Origin: Lachnospiraceae bacterium
GTDB taxonomy: Bacteria; Bacillota; Clostridia; Lachnospirales; Lachnospiraceae
Length of the DNA: 64,000 nucleotides
Assembly: GCA_017453065.1 (NCBI GenBank)
Contig: JAFTKW010000015.1
Span: 186,001 to 250,000, forward strand
Direction: 5' to 3'
The number at the start of each line of letters is the position of its first letter. Position 1 is the first letter of the stretch. The notes below the pieces were generated by a model, which saw nothing but the letters and a program-made list of their open reading frames with translations, was not told the origin of the DNA and did no database searches. A program made the translations under genes and the position numbers. This document shows positions 8,399 to 17,055 of this stretch, in pieces.

Positions 8399-8426
8399 TT
8401 GCAATTTGCCTAAAAGTGGGTATAAT
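8399..8426 (+). promoter_or_regulatory. Predicted sigma-A promoter of the copper ATPase gene
   Basis: TTGCAA (8399-8404) and TATAAT (8421-8426) are separated by 16 nt, 70 bp before the ATG of the P-type ATPase. It faces away from the degV promoter, giving back-to-back promoters in a 198-bp gap. Confidence 0.6.
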
Positions 8427-8455
8427 CTTAGGTAGAACGATTAGACAAGACTAAC

Positions 8456-8471
8456 TACTATAAACATAGTA
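8456..8471. promoter_or_regulatory. Inverted repeat in the leader of the copper ATPase gene
   Basis: TACTAT-AAAC-ATAGTA is a perfect dyad between the predicted promoter and the ribosome site. It could be an operator for a metal-responsive repressor (CopY/BlaI operators are also short TAC...GTA dyads, but with a different spacer) or a small leader hairpin. Low certainty. Confidence 0.35.
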
Positions 8472-8495
8472 AAAAAAGATAGATTCGGAGGAATC

Positions 8496-11069
8496 ATGGA
8501 ACAATACAATATTACAGGTATGAGCTGTGCGGCGTGTAGTGCACGAGTAGAAAAAGCGGTAAGCAAGCTTCCAGGAGTGGATAGCTGCAGCGTGAATTTG
8601 CTTACCAATTCGATGAATGTGGAAGGGAGCGCCAGCGCAGGAGAAATTATAGAAGCGGTAGAAAAAGCGGGCTATGGTGCGTCTCTGAAAAAGGGTGGCA
8701 ATCGAGGCGGAGTACCCCATGCAAAGGGCGATGCGTCAAGCGGACATGGGGGTATGGCAGGAGAGGATTCACTTCAGGACAAAGAAACACCAGTGTTAGT
8801 GAGAAGACTGGTGTCTTCCATTGGCTTTTTGGCAGTATTGATGTATTTTTCTATGGGGCATGGCATGCTTGGCTGGCCTGTGCCTAGTTTTTTTGAAGAC
8901 AATGCCATGGCTTTGGGGTTGCTACAACTGTTGCTGACTGGCATCGTTATGGTAATCAATCAGAAGTTTTTTGTGAATGGATTTAAGGGACTAATAAACT
9001 GTAGCCCTAATATGGATACCCTGGTGGCTTTGGGGGCAGGAGCGGCGTTCCTCTACAGTACCTACGTGCTTTTTGCTATGTCGAAAGCGGTGACCTATGG
9101 AGATTGGACAAGCGCGCACCTTTATCTGCACGATTTGTACTTTGAGTCTGCAGCTATGATTTTGACGTTGATTACGGTAGGAAAAATGCTGGAGGCAAGG
9201 GCAAAAGGAAAGACCACTGATGCTCTGAAAGCGTTGATGAAACTGACACCTCTGACAGCCACAGTGCTTCGAAAAGGGGCTGCGGAGGAAGAAGTGATTC
9301 CTGCGGATCAGGTACTGGTAGGAGATGTGTTTGTGGTACGCCCAGGCGAGGCAATTCCAGTGGATGGAATTGTACTGGAAGGTGGCAGTGCAATAGATGA
9401 ATCTGCCCTTACTGGAGAAAGTGTTCCGGTGGACAAAAAGGTAGGCGATAAGGTTGCTGCGGCAACAATCAACCAGACTGGATTTTTAAAATGTGAAGCC
9501 TATAGAGTTGGCGAAGACACCACTTTGGCAAAGATTATACAGATGGTAAGTGATGCGGCGTCCAGCAAAGCACCAATTGCCAAATTGGCGGACAAGGTTT
9601 CGGGTGTGTTTGTGCCAGTGGTAATGGGAATCGCATTGGCTACAATAGTAGGATGGCTGATAGCGGGCGAAAGCTTTGGTTTTGCGCTTGCGAGAGGCAT
9701 TTCTGTGTTGGTCATCAGTTGTCCTTGTGCTCTTGGACTGGCAACTCCTGTGGCAATCATGGTAGGTACAGGCGTGGGAGCCAAAAATGCAATTATGTTT
9801 AAAACGGCCGAATCTTTAGAGGAAACAGGTCGTGTAGATATCGTGGTTCTGGACAAGACAGGGACCATCACAAGTGGGAAAATGTCAGTCACAGATGTGG
9901 TGGAATATCATCCAGCCTTGAAGGACGTTGCATATAGCTTGGAGCAGTCCAGTGCTCATCCTCTGGCAAAAGCAGTGGTGGAATATGCCAAGAAGGCAGG
10001 GGCAAAAGAAGTAGAAATCAAGAACTTTGAAAACCGTTCTGGCCTGGGCGTACAGGGTTACTGGGATGGCAAACTTTGTCTGGCAGGAAATCAGAAATTC
10101 ATTCAAGAATATGCTCTGGCGGGACAAACATTGCCACAGGACATATTGCCTCAAGGAGAAAGTCTAGCTGAGCAAGGTAAGACACCGTTGTATTTCATGA
10201 TGGATGGTGAAGTACTTGGTATCATCGCAGTGGCAGATACCCTGAAGGAAGATAGCGTAGAGGCGGTTAAGCAGCTTCATGATATGGGCATCCGCGTGGT
10301 AATGCTGACAGGGGATCATCCAAAGACAGCAAAGGCCATCGGCCAAAGTGTTGGAATTCAGGAAGTGGTGGCAGGAGTGCTACCAGATGGCAAAGAGAGC
10401 GTTATAATTGAGCTGCAAAAACAAGGCAAGGTTGCTATGGTAGGAGATGGCATCAACGATGCGCCCGCTCTATCCAGAGCAGATATGGGCATCGCCATCG
10501 GAGCTGGAACAGATGTGGCTATAGATGCGGCACAGGTGGTATTGGCAAAGAGCAGTCTTTTGGATGTGCCGGCAGCCATTAGACTCAGCAAGGGCACTCT
10601 TAGAAACATCAAGCAGAATCTGTTCTGGGCGTTCTTTTACAATGCGGTGGGCATTCCATTGGCAGCAGGCCTGTGGATTCCTGTGCTTGGCTGGGAGATG
10701 AATCCTATGTTTGGCGCAGCAGCCATGAGCTTATCCAGTTTTTGTGTGGTGAGCAATGCACTTAGACTGAATTTGCTTAAGATATATGACAAGACAACAT
10801 GTAAGCAGAAGATAAAGATTGAATCTGAAAATATAGAAATAAACTTGGAGGAAAAAACGATGACAAAAACTATGAAAATCGAAGGCATGATGTGTGGACA
10901 TTGTGAGGCAAGAGTGAAAAAGGTGCTTGAGGCATTGGAAGAAGTAACAGAGGCTGCAGTGAGCCATGTGGACGGAACCGCAGTGCTTACATTGGCCGCA
11001 GAAATTGACGATGAGACACTGAAGAAGACCGTAGTAGATCAGGGCTATGAGGTGATTAGCATCTCTTAG
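8496..11069 (+). CDS. copA: Copper-exporting P1B-type ATPase with a C-terminal CopZ-like domain
   Basis: 857 residues. An N-terminal heavy-metal-associated domain ([13 protein letters not shown], residues ~1-65), a Gly/His-rich linker, then the P1B-ATPase core: membrane segments, TGES actuator loop, SCPCALG ion-binding CPC motif, DKTGT phosphorylation site, SAHPLAK (HP motif) and [10 protein letters not shown] hinge. It should pump Cu(I) out of the cytoplasm. Unusually, the core is followed by about 20 charged residues and a second complete heavy-metal domain ([13 protein letters not shown], residues 789-857) that looks exactly like the separate copper chaperone CopZ of relatives. An internal AGG-rich ribosome site precedes Met789 (see separate entry). 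GGAGG precedes the first ATG at 8496. No CsoR/CopY regulator gene is adjacent. Confidence 0.93.
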   Translation: MEQYNITGMSCAACSARVEKAVSKLPGVDSCSVNLLTNSMNVEGSASAGEIIEAVEKAGYGASLKKGGNRGGVPHAKGDASSGHGGMAGEDSLQDKETPVLVRRLVSSIGFLAVLMYFSMGHGMLGWPVPSFFEDNAMALGLLQLLLTGIVMVINQKFFVNGFKGLINCSPNMDTLVALGAGAAFLYSTYVLFAMSKAVTYGDWTSAHLYLHDLYFESAAMILTLITVGKMLEARAKGKTTDALKALMKLTPLTATVLRKGAAEEEVIPADQVLVGDVFVVRPGEAIPVDGIVLEGGSAIDESALTGESVPVDKKVGDKVAAATINQTGFLKCEAYRVGEDTTLAKIIQMVSDAASSKAPIAKLADKVSGVFVPVVMGIALATIVGWLIAGESFGFALARGISVLVISCPCALGLATPVAIMVGTGVGAKNAIMFKTAESLEETGRVDIVVLDKTGTITSGKMSVTDVVEYHPALKDVAYSLEQSSAHPLAKAVVEYAKKAGAKEVEIKNFENRSGLGVQGYWDGKLCLAGNQKFIQEYALAGQTLPQDILPQGESLAEQGKTPLYFMMDGEVLGIIAVADTLKEDSVEAVKQLHDMGIRVVMLTGDHPKTAKAIGQSVGIQEVVAGVLPDGKESVIIELQKQGKVAMVGDGINDAPALSRADMGIAIGAGTDVAIDAAQVVLAKSSLLDVPAAIRLSKGTLRNIKQNLFWAFFYNAVGIPLAAGLWIPVLGWEMNPMFGAAAMSLSSFCVVSNALRLNLLKIYDKTTCKQKIKIESENIEINLEEKTMTKTMKIEGMMCGHCEARVKKVLEALEEVTEAAVSHVDGTAVLTLAAEIDDETLKKTVVDQGYEVISIS
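10847..10862 (+). promoter_or_regulatory. Internal ribosome binding site and start for a stand-alone CopZ-like product
   Basis: GGAGG at 10847-10851 lies 8 nt before an in-frame ATG at 10860, with an A-rich spacer: an ideal Firmicute start. Initiation here would yield a 69-residue copper chaperone (10860-11069) in addition to the full fusion. Confidence 0.6.
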
Positions 11070-11179
11070 GAAATAAGTACTATGTATTGTGGTAGCGAAT
11101 TAGTAGACCACAGTAGATTGTGGAAAATACAGCAATATTTAGTGAAAAATCGAACAAAAACTTCAAAATTGAATGTGTA

Positions 11180-11230
11180 CGCGAGGACAGAAATGCTTTA
11201 TAATACAAAGGGATGTCCTCGCGTGTTTTG
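11180..11230 (+). terminator. Probable terminator of copA
   Basis: Perfect 10-bp stem CGCGAGGACA/TGTCCTCGCG followed by TGTTTTG. The 24-nt loop is long and contains TTTATAATAC, so a role other than termination is possible. Confidence 0.5.
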
Positions 11231-11370
11231 TTATGGCGACGAAGCAAGCGTCTGCACGAAAGTGCAGGATGGATGCGGAGTGAGATGGACCTTGTGCTTG
11301 CACAAAAGGTCAGATGAGCGAAGCAGACAAAGTAAGCGCTTGCGGAGAGACATTTGGTGACCGTTAATCA

Positions 11371-11399
11371 GAGGGAGAGGCGCACGGCGAATCTCCCTC
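11371..11399 (+). other. Hairpin upstream of the GH31 gene
   Basis: GAGGGAGA pairs with TCTCCCTC around a 13-nt loop, 43 bp before the GH31 start. No T run follows, so it is more likely a leader or RNA-stability structure than a terminator. Confidence 0.4.
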
Positions 11400-11441
11400 T
11401 TGTAAAATAAGGCATTAGTGGGGACTATTTAGGAGGATGAA

Positions 11442-13511
11442 ATGGCGGTTAGACAGGAAGGTAAGAGATTAATTATCGAAAATGGTGTCAGCCAGGTTTG
11501 GATTGAACCTTGGGGAGCAAACTCTCTGCGCGTGCGCATGACTATGGAACCCAAGATGGATGACAATGACTGGGCTCTTTGCGAGCCTGTAAAAGATACA
11601 GAGGTATCGATTTCCTTTGAAGAAATCGATGTGACCGATCCTTGGTACAAGGGCCAAGAATGGGCAAAGTATCACCAGACGGGTGTGGTGGCAACTTTGA
11701 CCAACGGCAAGATTACAGCCAAGGTAAATCCAGAAGGATGGATTAGCTACTTTAATCAGAAGGGCGAACTTCTGACAGAGGAATATTGGCGCAATCGCAA
11801 TCGTATCAACAGATATGCCGTGCCACTTCGCGTAGATGGGCGTGAGATGAAGCCTATTCAGGGCGGGACAGATTACGAACTGACGGCCAGATTTGAGGCT
11901 TTTGATGACGAGCGAATTTATGGTATGGGGCAGTACCAGGAAAAGAATTTAAACAAAAAGGGCGCACTCTTAGAGCTAGCACATAGAAATTCACAGGCTA
12001 GCGTGCCTTTTTATGTATCCAGCAGAGGCTACGGCTTTTTTTGGAACAATCCTGCCATTGGAACAGCCAACTTTGGTATGAACAAGACCGAGTGGTATGC
12101 CAAGAGCACTCGCAAGATGGATTACTTTATCACGGCAGGAGATACTCCAGCAGAGATTTCTTTCCAGTACAGTGAAGCTACCGGCCGCACACCAATGATG
12201 CCTGAGTTTGGCTTGGGCTACTGGCAGTGCAAGTTGCGTTACCGCAATCAGGACGAAATCTTGGAAGTGGCAAGAGAACACAAAAGACGTGGGCTCCCTA
12301 TGGATGCAATTGTGGTGGATTTCTTCCACTGGACCATGCAGGGAGAGTTTAAGTTCGAGCCTAGAGACTGGCCAGATCCAGATGCCATGGTAAAGGAACT
12401 GAAGGACCTGGGAATTGAAACAGTAGTTTCGGTTTGGCCAACCATTGATGAGAGAAGTGAAAACTTCGGCGAGATGAACAGCAAGGGATACTTGGTTCGC
12501 GCAGACAGAGGCAACGCCAACCATATGACATGGATGGGCAATACCGTTTTCTACGATGCCACACATCCAGGTGCTCAGAAATTTGTCTGGGACAAATGCA
12601 AAAAGAATTATTACGACAAAGGAATCCGTATTTTCTGGTTGGATGAAGCAGAACCAGAGTATGGTCCTTATGATTTTGACAATTATAGATACTATGCAGG
12701 CCCAGCCCTGCAGTGTACCAACATTTATCCGCTGATGTATGCCAAAGGATTCTATGATGGCCTTAAAGCGGAGGGCGAAAAAGAAATTTTGTCGCTGGTG
12801 CGCTGTGCATGGGCAGGAAGCCAAAAGTATGGAGTGCTGACTTGGTCGGGAGATATTCATTCATCTTTCCGCGCCATGAGAGAACAGCTTCAGGCTGGAC
12901 TTAATATGGGTATGGCGGGCATTCCATGGTGGACCTCCGATATCGGAGGGTTTATAGGCGGAGATATCTCCGACCCTTATTTTAAAGAACTGTTGGTTCG
13001 TTGGTTTGCTTGGGGCGCATTTTGTCCTGTGTTCCGCATGCATGGAGAACGTTCTCCATGGTATGAGAGAGAGCAGGAATTTATCAACAATGTGCGTCAA
13101 TTGACATCCGGGCAGGACAACGAGGTTTGGAGTTTTGGAGAAGAGAATTACGAAATTCTCAAAGAGTACTTATTTATCAGAGAAAGGCTTCGCCCATATA
13201 TCAGAGAATGTATGAGCGCAGCCAGCAAGACAGGAGCACCTGTAATGCGCCCTATGTTCTTTGATTTCCCAGAGGATCAGACCTGTTGGCAGGTGGAGGA
13301 CCAGTATATGTTTGGCCCAGACCTTTTGGTGGCACCTGTAATGGAAATCGGACTTCGTAGCCGCAAGGTATATTTGCCAGACGGACTTACATGGACAGAG
13401 GCTAGTACAGGAAAAGTGTATCAAGGAGGTCAGACGGTAGAAGTGGAAGCGCCACTTCACATTATCCCTGTCTTTGTAAGAGAAGGAAAACATTACGACA
13501 TCTACAGTTGA
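11442..13511 (+). CDS. GH31 glycoside hydrolase, alpha-xylosidase/alpha-glucosidase type
   Basis: 689 residues, no signal peptide, so cytoplasmic. The N-terminal ~200 residues are a beta-sandwich (DERIYGMGQYQE is a typical GH31 segment), followed by the barrel: GYWQCKLRYRNQDEI, VVDFFHW, then RIFWLDEAEPEYGP with the catalytic Asp of the WLD(A/E)xEPE type near residue 400, and WSGDIHSSF with the likely acid/base Asp near 470. GMAGIPWWTSDIGGF and FRMHGERSPWY are further family marks. The closest described type is the intracellular alpha-xylosidase that trims xyloglucan or isoprimeverose, but alpha-glucosidase activity cannot be excluded. A good ribosome site (AGGAGG, 11430-11436) precedes the ATG. 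Genes next door do not define the substrate; the GH74-like gene at 27.4-29.9 kb would fit xyloglucan. Confidence 0.88.
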   Translation: MAVRQEGKRLIIENGVSQVWIEPWGANSLRVRMTMEPKMDDNDWALCEPVKDTEVSISFEEIDVTDPWYKGQEWAKYHQTGVVATLTNGKITAKVNPEGWISYFNQKGELLTEEYWRNRNRINRYAVPLRVDGREMKPIQGGTDYELTARFEAFDDERIYGMGQYQEKNLNKKGALLELAHRNSQASVPFYVSSRGYGFFWNNPAIGTANFGMNKTEWYAKSTRKMDYFITAGDTPAEISFQYSEATGRTPMMPEFGLGYWQCKLRYRNQDEILEVAREHKRRGLPMDAIVVDFFHWTMQGEFKFEPRDWPDPDAMVKELKDLGIETVVSVWPTIDERSENFGEMNSKGYLVRADRGNANHMTWMGNTVFYDATHPGAQKFVWDKCKKNYYDKGIRIFWLDEAEPEYGPYDFDNYRYYAGPALQCTNIYPLMYAKGFYDGLKAEGEKEILSLVRCAWAGSQKYGVLTWSGDIHSSFRAMREQLQAGLNMGMAGIPWWTSDIGGFIGGDISDPYFKELLVRWFAWGAFCPVFRMHGERSPWYEREQEFINNVRQLTSGQDNEVWSFGEENYEILKEYLFIRERLRPYIRECMSAASKTGAPVMRPMFFDFPEDQTCWQVEDQYMFGPDLLVAPVMEIGLRSRKVYLPDGLTWTEASTGKVYQGGQTVEVEAPLHIIPVFVREGKHYDIYS

Positions 13512-13544
13512 CACTCAAAGGAAAGGAACTAAACTACGAGGAAG

Positions 13545-14666
13545 ATGAGATTTGAAAGGAAAAAAGTTTTAATTGTAGATGATTCTACTATTAACAGACG
13601 AATTCTAGCGGATATTCTTTCTGCAGAATATCAGATTATTGAGGCCAAGGATGGAGAAAGCGCAATTCTGTGTCTACGTTCATTTGGGGATGAACTGTCA
13701 CTGGTGCTGCTGGACATTGTGATGCCGGATGTGGATGGCTTTGCTGTACTTCAGGAGATGAAAAATCAGGGATGGATTGATCGAATTCCTGTCATAACCA
13801 TTTCCAGTGAAAACAGTGCTGACAATATTGACAAAGCCTATGCTCTTGGAGTTACGGATTTTATCAGCAAGCCTTTTGATACATTGGTGGTCAAACATCG
13901 CGTGGCCAATACAATTATGCTTTATGACAAGCAGAAGAACTTGATACAGATGGTGGAGGCGCAGATTGAAGAAAAGATGCGCATCAGCAATTTGATGATT
14001 GCCATACTCAGCCATATTGTAGAATTTCGAAACGGAGAAAGCGGAGCTCATGTGCTTCGCATTCATGCAATCACAGAAATGCTTACCATGGCGCTGGATC
14101 AAAGCGAGTTGGGCTGCAAGCTGACCAACGAGGATATCTACCTGATTTCCACAGCTGCGACACTCCACGACATAGGTAAAATGGCAATTCCAGATGAGAT
14201 ATTGAACAAACCTGGAAAATTGACAGAAGAGGAATTTGAGGTAATGCGCACTCATTCCACTATCGGTGCACAGATGCTGGAGAAAATTCCATTTTCTAAG
14301 GATGAGAAACTGACCAAGATTGCCTACGAAATCTGCAGATGGCATCATGAGAGATTTGATGGAAGAGGATATCCAGATGGCCTTTCAGGCGAAGAGATTC
14401 CTTTGGCAGCACAGATTGTATCTCTGGCAGACGTATATGATGCATTAACCAGCCCAAGAGTGTACAAGGAGGCATATTCACACCAAAAAGCCATTGATAT
14501 GATATTGGCAGGAGAGTGTGGACAGTTCCACCCAGCACTTATTAAGGCGCTGCTTAAGATAGAGAAGAAATTAGAGTTTGGCTTGACAGATGATATTATG
14601 GTAGTTGAAGGAAGTGAACTTCTTCACAAAGCCGTAGAGGAAATGATGCATGGGGCGAACTATTAG
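13545..14666 (+). CDS. Response regulator with HD-GYP domain (predicted cyclic-di-GMP phosphodiesterase)
   Basis: 373 residues. Residues ~5-125 are a receiver domain: VLIVDDS acidic pair, LLDIVMPDVDG with the phospho-acceptor Asp, ISSEN and DFISKPF with the conserved Lys. A helix-rich linker leads to an HD-GYP domain (about 160-350) with HDIGK, the HH-E segment (WHHERFDGRGYPDGL, intact GRGYP) and LADVYDAL. Such proteins hydrolyse cyclic-di-GMP under control of phosphorylation. No histidine kinase is adjacent, so it is an orphan regulator. The gene overlaps the start of the J-domain gene by 17 bp, indicating joint expression. Confidence 0.9.
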   Translation: MRFERKKVLIVDDSTINRRILADILSAEYQIIEAKDGESAILCLRSFGDELSLVLLDIVMPDVDGFAVLQEMKNQGWIDRIPVITISSENSADNIDKAYALGVTDFISKPFDTLVVKHRVANTIMLYDKQKNLIQMVEAQIEEKMRISNLMIAILSHIVEFRNGESGAHVLRIHAITEMLTMALDQSELGCKLTNEDIYLISTAATLHDIGKMAIPDEILNKPGKLTEEEFEVMRTHSTIGAQMLEKIPFSKDEKLTKIAYEICRWHHERFDGRGYPDGLSGEEIPLAAQIVSLADVYDALTSPRVYKEAYSHQKAIDMILAGECGQFHPALIKALLKIEKKLEFGLTDDIMVVEGSELLHKAVEEMMHGANY

Positions 14667-15786
14667 ACTTGGTTGCTTGAATTTGGCGGTTTGGGACTTC
14701 GTCATAGTGGCAGCATTGGCTGGACTTACAGCCAACAAAAATTACAATTTGCATCCTTTTTATTCTTTGCTAATTGGATGCGGAGCAGGTGCGCTGATTC
14801 TTTTGTTTATGCGCATCCGCTTTTTGGGAAGCATATTGCAGGTAGCCTGTGGCCTTCTTTGGTCGCAGGCCATTTGGCGTGTAGGATATCACTATCATCC
14901 AACAGATGACCCTATTTGGTATTGGGGAATGCAGGGCTTGTTGGCAGTGGTTTGCGTGGCACTTCACTTTATGTCTGTAAATGCGCTGCTTGGCCCAAAG
15001 AAGGACTACAGTCACAAGACGATTGATACTAAAGAAGTAGAGGAGCGATATCATGCTGTGGATCTGGAGGATGATCCAGAGGAAGTGAGAGAACGCTTCT
15101 ACCAGATTAGGGAGGATTTTCTGGATGCCTGTGATGAGCGAGATGAGGTAATGGATTTGGCGCAGGAAATCTTGGATGAAGATGATTCCCCGGATACAGA
15201 TGATTTGTATCGCCTTATGCTGGAAAATGACCGTATTTGGACGGAAGGCTCTGCACGAATGAGCGTCTATGCAGACATGATTCGGGATGCTAGAACTTAT
15301 CAGGAACAAAAGCAGGCTATGCGAAGAGCGGAGAAACTGCTTTCTGATTTGGAACGAATTACCTTTGAGGTTATGAGAGAGACCAACCGTGTTATGGCCA
15401 TGGACAAGGGTCTTTACCTAGAGGATGAGGAATACGACGAGCCGGAGGCTTTTGAAGAGGAATTCATAGATGACTACGAAGAAGATTTCGAGGACGATTA
15501 CGAAGAGGCCGATGACCCACAGGACTTAGGTGGAGATACAGGAGCTCAGCGAACTGCGTATGAAGAGTATCAGCGCCGCGAAAGTTTTGCTCAGGGGCAG
15601 CAGGCCCGAGCGGGTGCTAGCGAAATCGACACAACTCTCTTTGCTGGGTGCAAGGACAAGGATAGTTTGACTAAGCGCTACCGAAGCTTGATGAAGACTT
15701 TCCATCCAGACAATCAGGATGGAGATACAGAGATGACTATTAAGGTTCAAAAAACCTATGATTATATGATGAAGCAGATGGGGTAA
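14650..15786 (+). CDS. Membrane protein with C-terminal J domain
   Basis: 378 residues. About four membrane segments occupy residues 10-115. A helical, strongly acidic cytoplasmic region follows (residues ~125-300; residues 255-300 are nearly all Asp/Glu/Tyr). The last ~65 residues form a J domain with the HPD tripeptide (FHPDNQDGD) and a helix ending YDYMMKQMG. J domains stimulate Hsp70 (DnaK) ATPase, so this protein may recruit DnaK to the membrane. Similar tail-positioned J domains on membrane proteins occur in Clostridia; their clients are unknown. The ATG at 14650 lies inside the end of the HD-GYP gene. Confidence 0.75.
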   Translation: MGRTIRLGCLNLAVWDFVIVAALAGLTANKNYNLHPFYSLLIGCGAGALILLFMRIRFLGSILQVACGLLWSQAIWRVGYHYHPTDDPIWYWGMQGLLAVVCVALHFMSVNALLGPKKDYSHKTIDTKEVEERYHAVDLEDDPEEVRERFYQIREDFLDACDERDEVMDLAQEILDEDDSPDTDDLYRLMLENDRIWTEGSARMSVYADMIRDARTYQEQKQAMRRAEKLLSDLERITFEVMRETNRVMAMDKGLYLEDEEYDEPEAFEEEFIDDYEEDFEDDYEEADDPQDLGGDTGAQRTAYEEYQRRESFAQGQQARAGASEIDTTLFAGCKDKDSLTKRYRSLMKTFHPDNQDGDTEMTIKVQKTYDYMMKQMG

Positions 15787-15816
15787 GACCTGCATATGGA
15801 GGCGGAGATAAAGGCT

Positions 15817-16977
15817 ATGAAAGAAAGAATTGAAGCAATTGTACATAAAGCTATTGAAGATGGCGTAATCGCAGGAGCCAACGTGCTGGCAGTTCGAAAG
15901 GGTGAGGTGCTTTACAGAGGAAGCATGGGCTATGCGGATGTGGAGGAGAAGAAACCTCTTAAGGAGGATTCTTTATTCCGCCTGTTTTCCATGAGTAAGC
16001 CAGTGACCAGCGTGGCAACTATGATTTTGATGGAGCAGGGAAAAATTGATTTGCTGGACAAAGTGGGCAAATACATTCCAGAGTTTGAACACATGCAATA
16101 TTTCGCAGAGGATGGAAGCGTGAAAGATTGCACACAGGATTTAACAATCCTAAATCTGCTGAATATGACTTCTGGAATTCCATATCCTGATGATTGGAGC
16201 CCGGCGGGCAAAGAGATGGACAAGCTCTTTAAAGAGATTGGCGAAAAGCAAGATAGAGGTGAATATACCGATACGTTGGAGTTTTGTCGCAGGGTAGCGC
16301 AGATACCTCTAAACTTCGAGCCAGGCGCGCTATGGCAGTATGGATTTTCGGCAGACATCTTGGGCGGTGTTATTGAGGTTGCCTCTGGAATGAAGTATGG
16401 AGATTTCTTGCGCAAATACGTATTTGAGCCATTGGAAATGGTGGATACAGATTTCTACGTGCCGGAAGAAAAGTTGCATCGCTTGACCAAGATGTATGTG
16501 GATATGGGTGATGGAAAGATTACCCCATTCCATGAAAAACACCTTGGAATGGAAGGCTATAGAGGACAGCAGCACTTCCAGTCTGGTGGAGCGGGATTGG
16601 TATCTACTATGGAAGACTACAGCCACTTCGCACAGATGCTGGTAAATGGCGGCGTTTACAAGGGCAAACGTATTCTGGGCAGAAAAACAGTGGAGATGTA
16701 TAGACACAACTTGCTTACTCCAGAACAGAAAAAAGGTTACTGGGATTGCAATAGAGGCTATGGCTATGGACTTCTGATGCGTATTATGGAGCAACCAGCT
16801 GCCTTTGGAAGCAACGGAAGCGTAGGCGAGTTTGGCTGGGACGGCTGGACTGGGCCTTATATGACAGTGGATCTGTCTGAAGATTTTTATCTGATTTACT
16901 TAATTCAGAAGGGAAACGCTGGAACCACTACAGAAGTGCGTAAAATTCGCAATATTTGTTATGGAAGCATGGAGTAA
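15817..16977 (+). CDS. Serine hydrolase of the beta-lactamase/penicillin-binding family (class C-like esterase)
   Basis: 386 residues, no signal peptide. The SxxK catalytic motif appears as SMSK (LFRLFSMSKPV) near residue 65, the second motif as YGFS (in place of YxN) near residue 172, and the C-terminal portion has SNGSVGEFGWDG in the place of the K-T-G box. This is the EstB/PBP-like hydrolase family, whose members cleave esters, D-amino-acid peptides or, rarely, beta-lactams. The natural substrate is unknown and its cytoplasmic location argues against antibiotic resistance. Start at 15817 chosen because GGAGGCGGAG (15798-15807) lies ~9 nt upstream; the in-frame ATG at 15796 lacks a ribosome site. 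Confidence 0.8.
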   Translation: MKERIEAIVHKAIEDGVIAGANVLAVRKGEVLYRGSMGYADVEEKKPLKEDSLFRLFSMSKPVTSVATMILMEQGKIDLLDKVGKYIPEFEHMQYFAEDGSVKDCTQDLTILNLLNMTSGIPYPDDWSPAGKEMDKLFKEIGEKQDRGEYTDTLEFCRRVAQIPLNFEPGALWQYGFSADILGGVIEVASGMKYGDFLRKYVFEPLEMVDTDFYVPEEKLHRLTKMYVDMGDGKITPFHEKHLGMEGYRGQQHFQSGGAGLVSTMEDYSHFAQMLVNGGVYKGKRILGRKTVEMYRHNLLTPEQKKGYWDCNRGYGYGLLMRIMEQPAAFGSNGSVGEFGWDGWTGPYMTVDLSEDFYLIYLIQKGNAGTTTEVRKIRNICYGSME

Positions 16978-17055
16978 ATCTAGATTTAACAATTTAGATA
17001 ACGGGCGTTACTAAACTGCAAAAACCCGTAAAACAGCGTAATTATGGAGTGATAC

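Larger units (their letters stand above)
11070..11441. other. Intergenic region with several hairpins between copA and the GH31 gene
   Basis: 372 bp with no credible gene. It contains a 10-bp stem (CGCGAGGACA 11180-11189 with TGTCCTCGCG 11214-11223, 24-nt loop) followed by GTTTTG, a CTGCAC-GAAA-GTGCAG tetraloop hairpin near 11251-11268, CTTGTG-CTTG-CACAAAAG near 11292-11308, and GAGGGAGA/TCTCCCTC at 11371-11399. The first is the likely terminator of copA. An open frame 11082-11360 runs through these hairpins and lacks a ribosome site. Confidence 0.6.

Noticed and set aside
11082-11360. 92-codon plus-strand frame after copA
   Set aside because: It runs through several hairpins, has no ribosome site and codes for a low-complexity Arg/Cys-rich peptide.
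11991-12860. 289-codon minus-strand frame inside the GH31 gene
   Set aside because: Antisense shadow of a gene with intact GH31 motifs.
15817-16977. Antibiotic-resistance beta-lactamase
   Set aside because: SxxK is present but there is no signal peptide and the second and third motifs differ; an esterase or peptidase role is more likely.
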